This document shows positions 56,886-64,000 of a DNA stretch of 64,000 nt, in pieces. The notes beneath the pieces were generated by a model that saw only the letters and a program-made list of their open reading frames with translations, was not told the DNA's origin and did no database searches. The translations under genes and the position numbers were made by a program. How positions within the stretch are numbered: the first letter of the stretch is position 1; the number at the start of each line of letters is the position of its first letter. Origin of the DNA: Paramarasmius palmivorus (Eukaryota > Basidiomycota > Agaricomycetes > Agaricales > Marasmiaceae); contig JAYKXP010000011.1 of NCBI GenBank assembly GCA_037176845.1, positions 434,001 through 498,000 of the forward strand. Direction: 5' to 3'.

Positions 56886-59143
56886 ATGTCAACAAATAGG
56901 CGCAAAGGCTCCCTACCCTTTTCCTTTTTCCGTCGCGGCCGACCTTTAACTTCAAAAGAATTGGAGAAAGACGAACTTCTCTCTTTCTCTTCTTCTTCCT
57001 CGACCAAAATGCACAAGAGGCCCTGGATATCACGGAATGGCGGCTATATCTTCATCTTTTGCGTCTTTCTCGTATTCATGCAGACTGGTCTCTACGCGAG
57101 CCAGAATTACTATCACGCTGGCGTTCCCTCTCAATCCGATGTACCCACCTCCAGCTGGACTTCAATGTTCAGCAGCGAAAAGAAGCAGCCAGAAATACAG
57201 CATCCAATACCCAAATTGATGGACGAAGCAGAGATGGAGTTTCGTAGGAAGATGGAGAGACAGAGTAAAACGTTGAAGGATGCGGTGGAGGAGTACAAGA
57301 GAAGGTACAAGATGCCTCCTCCAAGAGATTTTGATTTGTGGTGGCAGTTTGCAAAGGACAATGATGTGGTTATGGTGGACGAGTACGATGGACTTATGCG
57401 TGATTTGGAACCATTTTATCAGTTACCAGGGGAAGAAATACGAAGGAGAACGGTACAGGCGAGTACGATTGCCTACCAGAATACTTTCTATGCTAATTTT
57501 ACCTGTGAAGGTCGGTTCATTACCATCCATCAACATCGTACGCGTGCGAGATGGCGGGGCGACAGTCGTTAACCTCAACGAAGGATTTCGAGATTCAGAA
57601 GTCAGCGCTCGAGCAAAAGGCTTTCGAAGCATGCTAAGCAGATTCGTTCATACGGTCGGTGACTTTGTCTCTGCAGGATGCTCTCTGCTGAACGTCCTAT
57701 CTAGTTACCAGACATTGATTTCCCAATAAATACCAAAGCCGAAGGTCGAGTGATCATACCCTGGGAGCACCATGCCTATCCCAACATGACCAACCAGAAC
57801 TCCTCCGAAGGCATCGATGCACTGCTCGGCGGCCCCTTCATTGCAGACTGGCGCGGAGATGGCAATGTCTGGGATGCTTGGAGGCGTACATGCGAACCCA
57901 ACTCAGTTGCACGGCGCCTCTTCTCCTCAGTCCGCAACGTTTTTGCACACCAACCCCACAACTTCTTACGGCCTTCCTCGTCTACTCCATCATCCTCAGA
58001 CTTCGCATTCGTCAAAAATACCTCATATAGCATCGATTTCTGTCAACAGCCGCACGCTCACTTCACCCAAGGCCACTTTTTCTCTGACTGGCGTACCATA
58101 CCCGCATTATATCCCGTCTTCAGCCCTGCGCGCGCCAGAGGTTTCATGGACATCAAAATCCCATCGCATTATTATTGGGGATCAACAAAGCGATATACAT
58201 ACGGTTGGGACCCGGTCAACCTCCAGCTCAAAGACGTTGACGACATGGAAGTTCCTTGGGAAGACAAAGTTGACAAGATCTTCTGGCGTGGTGCAACCAC
58301 CGGCGGAGGGTCCAATCCCCGAGGTTTTACTCCCCAATACCAACGACATCGATTCCTCCGCATGTCCTCGTTGGACGGTAAAGATAACACTACACGGACC
58401 GTTGTCTTTGCCGACCCTCCGGATTCGGAAAACTACGTTGCAGCCAAGGTTAACATTGGAGAGCTCAACGAGGCTATTATGGATACGGCATTTGTCAAGG
58501 CTACCAGTCCTGAGACGTATCCAGGGGGACTGAAGGCTCTCATGAAGGATCATCGGTTTGGTGATTCGGTACCGTTGGGAAGACATTGGGCGTACAAGTA
58601 TCTGTTGGACCTGGATGGGATGAGTTACTCGGGGCGTTTTCTAGCGTTCTTGGCTAGCGATTCAGTGCCAATCAAGAATACGGTTTACGAGGAGTTCTTC
58701 TCGGACTGGATACAGCCTTGGTATATTCTGTCTTGCCCATCTATTCGCTATAGCGATGCTGACATCAAGCCATAGGGTCCATTTCGTCCCGCTGTCTACG
58801 ACGTATAAGGAGATCTACAACCTATATGCCTACTTCTCCGGAGCACCAGAACCAGCACTGAAATCGGCAAACTCGACAGAAATGCTACTTTCGCCCGAAG
58901 AACGCTCGCATCGCGTATTCGATGGTCAGAACCGCGCAAGACGGATAGCAAGAGCTGGAAAACAATGGAAAAAGACTATTGGAAGGACAGTTGACATGGA
59001 AGGTATGTACTGTTGACATCTTGCTTCTTGTTGTACGAAATGCTCAATGTCCTTAACTATTTGCAGTTTATGTGTATCGGTTGGCGTTGGAGTATGCCAG
59101 ATTGTGGGCAGATGATCGGGAAGAGTGGAGCTATGACTTTTGA
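56886..59143 (+). CDS. CAP10-type glycosyltransferase (GT90)
   Basis: Type II membrane glycosyltransferase of the GT90 family (cryptococcal Cap10 and xylosyltransferase relatives). Exons: 56886-57452, 57511-57654, 57705-58720, 58776-59002, 59067-59143 (676 aa). I chose the ATG of MSTNRRKGSL; the frame is open further upstream but that part reads as leader sequence. A single anchor lies at residues about 54-71 (YIFIFCVFLVFMQTGLY), then a Lys/Glu-rich stem. Catalytic-domain landmarks: LPSINIVRVRDG, VPWEDKVDKIFWRGATTGG, GFTPQYQRHRFLRM, HWAYKYLLDLDGMSYSGRF, LASDSVPIKNT, and PWVHFVPLSTTYKEI. The end of exon 1 may instead use a GC donor six bases further on (RRTVQ), which also keeps the frame. Confidence 0.92.
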
Positions 59144-59536
59144 AAACCATAACTGAAGAACATTTCTTCGGATGGATTGGGCTTCGTGGTTAGGACGGAA
59201 CTGAGAGGACAGGAAACACACTCTTTATTCGGATTCGGGACTGTTTTGGAATCACTCTTTCCCTGTTGGCATTTCTTTGCATATCTCGTTCTCGCATATG
59301 TTATATTCTTTGTATAGAATGTCGTTATTGGTACCGGGACTTGTTGTTATAATAGCTAGCGTTCGGTTGTATTCCGTTTATACATAGTCGGAAAAGGAGT
59401 ATTACAACGAAGTTCTGATTAGTGAGATGCGTTCGGTATTGTATATACTACAAGGCTGGAGAGGATAAATAGCGAAAACAAGAAATACAATAAGATGAAA
59501 ATAGAACTTGATGATAGAAATTGCGATGCATCAGCA
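59144..59536. other. Intergenic, convergent 3' ends
   Basis: No supported feature. Confidence 0.5.
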
Positions 59537-60156
59537 TCAAGAACCCTTCAACTTGCGATACAGTGACATACGCAAACTTCTTATCGTACGTCGAATACGT
59601 CTCTGAAGACGAAAGAGATCAGAAACTGTGGGGCAAAGACTGAGTGACACCCACCTGGATCTTTCTTCGCCATCCACAGGCATGGGATCTGTTTTCTGGG
59701 GCATGGAAACTCAAGTCTCGGCTCTCTGCATCTTGTTCGTCGGGCGGTGTTTTGAGATACAAAAAGCTTGCGTGAATAGAGAAACGTTTGCGTGCTTCGT
59801 TACCCGGGATGACAACAGATGGTCTCTGGGGGATCTTGGGTGTAGGAGGCGGTGGCCAAGTGCGCTGAATGGCGTCGACTGAGCTGATCTGTTGGACTCA
59901 CGATTGATGAAGATGTGGCATAAAATACAGGGAGGTACGCACTGGCATGAAGCTTTTTAGGTCATTGTATGGTCCATGATAAGGGGATATGGTGTAATTA
60001 GGGTACGGGTAGGCCTCGTCGTCGTTCTGCGAAAGTTGGTCCTTATCAACTACTGAGAATATTGGACTAGACATGATGGCAACTCACATCTTGAGCAGCA
60101 TGATAACTCGCAATCCCGTTATATGGATGGTTTATCGTGCGGTATGCCATCGTCAT
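59537..60156 (-). CDS. Small hypothetical protein, four exons
   Basis: Exons: 60156-60088, 60026-59943, 59888-59655, 59602-59537 (150 aa), with introns of 61, 54 and 52 bp that all have GT...AG and keep one frame. The protein starts MTMAYRTINHPYNGIASYHA, then has Tyr/Pro-rich DEAYPYPNYTISPYHGPYN, a Pro-rich WPPPPTPKIPQRP, and a strongly basic end (RRKIQRRIRRTIRSLRMSL). No family recognised and no signal peptide. The consistent splicing of four short exons is the main support. The basic tail suggests nucleic-acid or membrane binding, which is inference. Confidence 0.55.
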
Positions 60157-60934
60157 AACGGTGCGGAGAGAAGGGAAGAATATCGTTCACTCGTTCGACA
60201 GCGGGGCCATGATGGAGCTGGAGAAGACGCCGTAAACGAACCACGCCTTTGAAGCATCAGATTCCGATTCCTCAAGAAACCTGTGAGAATATATATTCAT
60301 CAGTCCGAGGCCGCAGAAGGACATCATGCACATTGATCATGAACGCGTGATCTTGACTCGGTGCCTTTCGTCGAACACTCGAAATACCAAGGTGCCTAAC
60401 GGTGTCACATAGATTGATAGTGGCGGCTAGTGTTGTTGAACCATACTAGGGTAGAAGTTTCTGTGTCAAGCAATGTTGAGCAGCAGGCGAATCGAGCCGT
60501 GGGGTTGAGGTCGTACCTCCGCTCCATTATGATGATTGATCTCCGGGTGCCGAGATGTCAGTAATATTTTTGATCATTGGGGGGGCGGTTCGCATGATGG
60601 TGCCATCTGATGACATTCAATTGAATGGCTCGATAAGACAAACCGACCACTCGTACTGAGTTCTCTTTGCCCTTTTCAAGGGGGCCCGATTATACCGTAG
60701 ACATATCGACCATCCGCGGTTTAGAGCCATTGTGCCACCCGTTCATCATATCATATCCAGAGAGGCACGACAACCCCAGGGATCGCTTTGTCGAGCACGA
60801 GATTGACCAGACGTTGAGAATAAGCTTTTTCGGGAAAGAAAAGTAACCGATCGCGGTATTCCTGTTGCATGCGCTCAAGTACATAAGATAACTTCGAGAG
60901 GGCCGAAGACTAGCTTCTCACCCGACACATTAAG
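60157..60934. other. Intergenic, 0.8 kb
   Basis: No supported feature. Confidence 0.4.
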
Positions 60935-61190
60935 ATGTCCTTAGAGAGCTTGAAAAATCCTCTATCGGAGATCTTTCAGGAAAGATAGCCCTCCTCACTG
61001 ATGGTGAAACTGGAATGTAGATTATTAGTTCCAAAAGTCTAGTGAACATCTGATCAGGATTCTTCACCATGTAGTGACTTGGTGATGGCTGAGTGTTTCC
61101 TTGCGAACCGCCCAAAGGTATACATGACTGGCAGGCGAATTGAGAGGCTGCAGAAAATAGCTGAGACATTTCCTGGACCCTTATCATAAA
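60935..61190 (+). pseudogene. Dead copy of the SDR gene (exons 1-2)
   Basis: Starts ATGTCCTTAGAGAGCTTGAA, matching the first exon of SDR copy 2 (61569 on). One base is missing near the GCATCTTCTCTCGG position and shifts the frame. The cofactor loop is damaged (T-D-G-E-T-G instead of T-G-G-G-S-G) and the intron-1 donor is GTAGAT instead of GTAAGT. Exon 2 is recognisable at about 61082-61185 (AAAGGTATACATGACTGGCA). Later exons are absent. Intact copy 2 begins less than 400 bp downstream in the same orientation. Confidence 0.75.
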
Positions 61191-61501
61191 ATGGCGGGGA
61201 TCCTGAGATCGTGTGTGCTAGAATAACAATATCAATTCGTCGAGACACCATGAATCAGCTGTAGGACTAACCAAGGCCATAGAGTTCTATCATCTACGAT
61301 TATCGCCGCCCCGGCGCTACACTGGCACAGCTTGATAACGAGACTTTACCGGATACCTGGATATTACATGAATTCTGCTGACGCAACGGAAACAAACCGA
61401 GCCTTGTGCACATACGTCGGACAGGTCTTGTCCACCGAAAAGTGTCAAGAGCAATGAATTTAATACGGATATGAATGGTATTTGACGAGGTTCACTTTAG
61501 G

Positions 61502-61508
61502 TATATAA
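61502..61508 (+). promoter_or_regulatory. TATA box of SDR copy 2
   Basis: TATATAA about 65 bp upstream of the ATG at 61569. Confidence 0.5.
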
Positions 61509-61568
61509 GCCAACACTGAACCTCAGGCAAAAACCAAGAATCAACTCACCATACACACATACATCGAC

Positions 61569-62727
61569 ATGTCTCTTGAAAGCCTGAAAGCATCTTCTCT
61601 CGGAAATCTTACAGGAAAAATCACCCTCGTCACTGGCGGTGGAAGTGGAATGTAAGTTACTGTTCTCCAAAATTCAGGGATCGTTTGACTGAAATCTCAC
61701 CGGTAGTGGTTTGATGATAGCCAAAAGCTTCCTGGCGAATGGCGCAAAGGTATACATCACTGGCAGGCGTGCTGAGACGCTTCAGAAAGCAGCCATCATG
61801 TTTCCTGGGCTAGTTCCGTGAGTCAATGCGCATTGTCACCATGATTTTTACTGAGCTGGATTTCTTATCAGACTCCAGATGGATGTAACAAGCAAGGAGT
61901 CTATCGCCTCTGCAGCCCGTGTGCTTGAAACCAACGATGGAAGGCTAGATGTACTCGTAAACAAGTAAGTCGAGACAGTCGCTGGTAATAACAAGCATGC
62001 AACTCACCCTTGTTCAGCGCAGGAGTCCCCGGAGTGTTCTTTTCCGTGGAAGAGGAGAAAAGCTATGGAGACAACCATTTCGGCAACGAATCGTTCGAAG
62101 TGTGGACCAGGATCCTGACCACAAACACGACTGCGCCCTTCTTTGTTACAATGGGATTCCTGAATCTCCTGGAGCGGTCTGCGGACGGGAAAAAACGTAA
62201 TGGCTGCGGCATGGAGGCTGCTAGCGTTATTAACATCTCTAGCACTGGCGGCGATTCCCATATTTCGACGGGCATTGTGAGTATTGTCCCTCCGAGACGC
62301 GAGACTCCTCGAAAATCAAGCCTATTGACTGTTACTTCCAGTATCCTTACGTAGTTTCCAAAGCGGCACTCAATCATCTTACGGAAGTCCTCGCGACCGA
62401 ATTCGCGCTGCGCAAGGTTCCCGTTCGCGTGAATGCCTTGTTGCCTGGCTTGTTTCCGTCCGAGATGATACCATCGGACATCCCAGGAGGTATAGAGGGC
62501 TTCGCCAAGGCACCTCTTGCAGGAGGAATAAATGCGATTCCGCTTTTGAGACCTGGAAGGTTCGCACGTTAAAATCTTCTCGCATGGCTAGTGAGCACGA
62601 CTAACCTTCTTGAAACAGAGAAGAAGAAATCGGCCTGGCGGCGGTTTACCTTGCTTCTGATGCAGGCGGATACACCAATGGTGTCAGGCTACGCGTCGAC
62701 GGTGGCATTTATCTCGTTAATCCGTAA
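61569..62727 (+). CDS. Short-chain dehydrogenase/reductase, copy 2
   Basis: Six exons: 61569-61651, 61707-61817, 61872-61964, 62018-62276, 62342-62559, 62619-62727 (290 aa). Exons 1, 2, 3 and 6 have exactly the lengths of copy 1; exon 4 is 12 nt shorter and exon 5 is 3 nt longer. Motifs: TGGGSGIG, ITGRR, NNAGVPG, INISS, Y-x3-K in YVVSKAA, and DGGIYLVNP. All catalytic residues are present. The insert after the NNAG motif (FFSVEEEKSYGDNHFGNE) differs most from copy 1, the place where SDR substrate loops vary. Substrate unknown. Confidence 0.9.
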
Positions 62728-64000
62728 CTTGTATTGTTGTCAGAGAGCATGTGGCTACGTACCCTCGGTTGAAATGAGTTTTGGTTGGACGAGAGAAATC
62801 GAATCATATACCGAGACGAATGCCGCGAGGGAGCGGAGTATGTATTTTCGGACTCCGCCTGAACCCAATTTCCACGCCCTTTGCATTTGAAAATTGACAT
62901 TGCCAGCACCCAGCTACTTCCAGTGAACGCCCTCCCATTGCAGGACTAGGGAAACGAGGACTAGGGAAACGAGGAATAGGAGTCTTTTCGAATGTACTCG
63001 TTGCTACCTTTCTTCGGCATTTCGGATTGGTTAATGTCGTTTTCCTGACTCAGGCTGGCACTCGTTCGTGATCAGGGCGCTCAGAGTCAGAACGAAAGTA
63101 AATGGGGATGGAAAAGGAGCTTCGAGGGAGCAACGTGAGTTTGAGCGCTCGAACTCTGAGATTTCAGCTCATTTGAGTGTTTCCACAGTGACATAGTAGA
63201 AACCAAACTCTTTCATTTCATTGCGAGGACATGGTGGTGATGCCGGTGTTCAAAATCACGGTGGTTTTCTGGTCGCACTGAGGCCACTGCTTTATGCTTA
63301 CACCAGCTACCGACTTTTGATGCCGTTGGTGATGTCGAAAGGCCAAATCGGTCACGAGAGTGTGATGTGTGGGACTCACACAGGTGTCCACAATTGTACG
63401 TACATTGCTTTCATTCTCGCTATTTCTTCCTCCAAATTCTCACCTCTACCATCACCAGGCCCGTTCATACTCTTTGTTCCTCAGCTACATTTCCATCCAT
63501 AACTTCCGCCCGCGCCTCATTCTCGTTGAATCTAAATCATCCACCCTGATGATCTCACCCATCTACCCCTCTATCACACAGGACAAGTGTGGCTCATCCC
63601 GACCTCGTCTCCCACATTTGAAATGCGCGTCTATCGACTCTGCAAGAGTTTTTACGCCAAGAAGTGGTACCTTCGGCGTTCAGGACGACCCCCATTACGC
63701 CACCGAAGTCGATCGTGTCAACGGTGGCGTAATGGAAGCAAGTACCCATATTTATGCCTTCACCGGTAGTGAAAATGGTAAATCATGTATTCTCATTCGC
63801 ATTGAAGCCATGCAATTGACCCTTCTTCCAGTGTTTTCGTACGATCCTGCAGGGAGACTAGGGAACTGTAACTTGGCGCAGGGCACACATGTATGTTATC
63901 TTTTTTTTTTTTTTTGCAATTACCCTCTCTAACTACAGCCTATAGCCTAGTCAAGAAGAACATGTCAACAAGTGTCAACTTGCCGACAGCTCTTTGCCTC
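62728..64000. other. Right end, no gene resolved
   Basis: Open frames around 63221-63932 show some coding-like composition (for example FGVQDDPHYATEVDRVNGGV near 63690 on plus), but I could not assign exons or a family. A run of 15 T lies at 63901-63915. A gene continuing past the window end is possible. Confidence 0.35.

Noticed and set aside
1..64000. Secondary-metabolite cluster (P450, SDRs, peroxidases).
   Set aside because: No polyketide, terpene or peptide synthase is present, and the candidate tailoring genes are spread over 60 kb among housekeeping genes.

Overview
This window is nuclear DNA of a filamentous basidiomycete, most likely an agaricomycete. The evidence is many short (48-80 bp) GT-AG introns, DUF6534-type membrane proteins in several copies, short-type heme-thiolate peroxidases, an SC15-like small secreted protein, and homologues of cryptococcal capsule glycosyltransferases. 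I cannot name a species. All gene models were assembled by eye from reading frames and splice consensus; no transcript or database evidence was available.

Left third (1-25.8 kb): the 3' end of a cytochrome P450 with a decayed copy of its own tail downstream; an AMSH-type JAMM deubiquitinase; an F-box-like protein (-); two related HNH-like proteins (6.6-8.8 kb - and 10.1-11.3 kb +); a DUF6534 membrane protein (-); a gene-poor stretch with two doubtful genes (14-16 kb); an SC15-like secreted protein; a 960-residue single-pass membrane protein with a Thr/Pro repeat ectodomain (-); 3 kb without a convincing gene; and a membrane-anchored SGNH-hydrolase-like protein.

Middle (25.8-45.7 kb): three more DUF6534 genes, all on the minus strand, separated by a LINE remnant, a WW-domain protein, a CAP59-type glycosyltransferase and a 0.7 kb TA-flanked inverted-repeat element. 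The four DUF6534 genes share almost the same exon lengths, including a 13-nt micro-exon. Then about 2.8 kb of decayed sequence and the 11-exon gene for the 75-78 kDa subunit of mitochondrial complex I.

Right third (45.7-64 kb): a GH5 glucosylceramide/steryl-glucoside hydrolase followed by a tandem segmental duplication. Each unit carries a peroxygenase-type peroxidase preceded by the 3' end of the GH5 gene. The first unit has the full GH5 gene; the second has only a 64-codon membrane-segment remnant. Next comes a short-chain dehydrogenase (-), a CAP10-type GT90 glycosyltransferase (+), a small four-exon gene (-), a dead dehydrogenase copy and an intact dehydrogenase paralogue (+).

Themes: most genes are single housekeeping or secretory-pathway genes rather than an operon-like cluster. 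Two groupings stand out. First, expansion by local duplication (DUF6534 x4, peroxidase x2, SDR x2 plus one dead copy, HNH-like x2, P450 tail), usually with exon structure preserved. Second, three separate genes of the type used for capsule or glycan assembly (SGNH-like, CAP59-like, CAP10-like) within about 35 kb. I saw no rRNA, no convincing tRNA and no CRISPR-like array.
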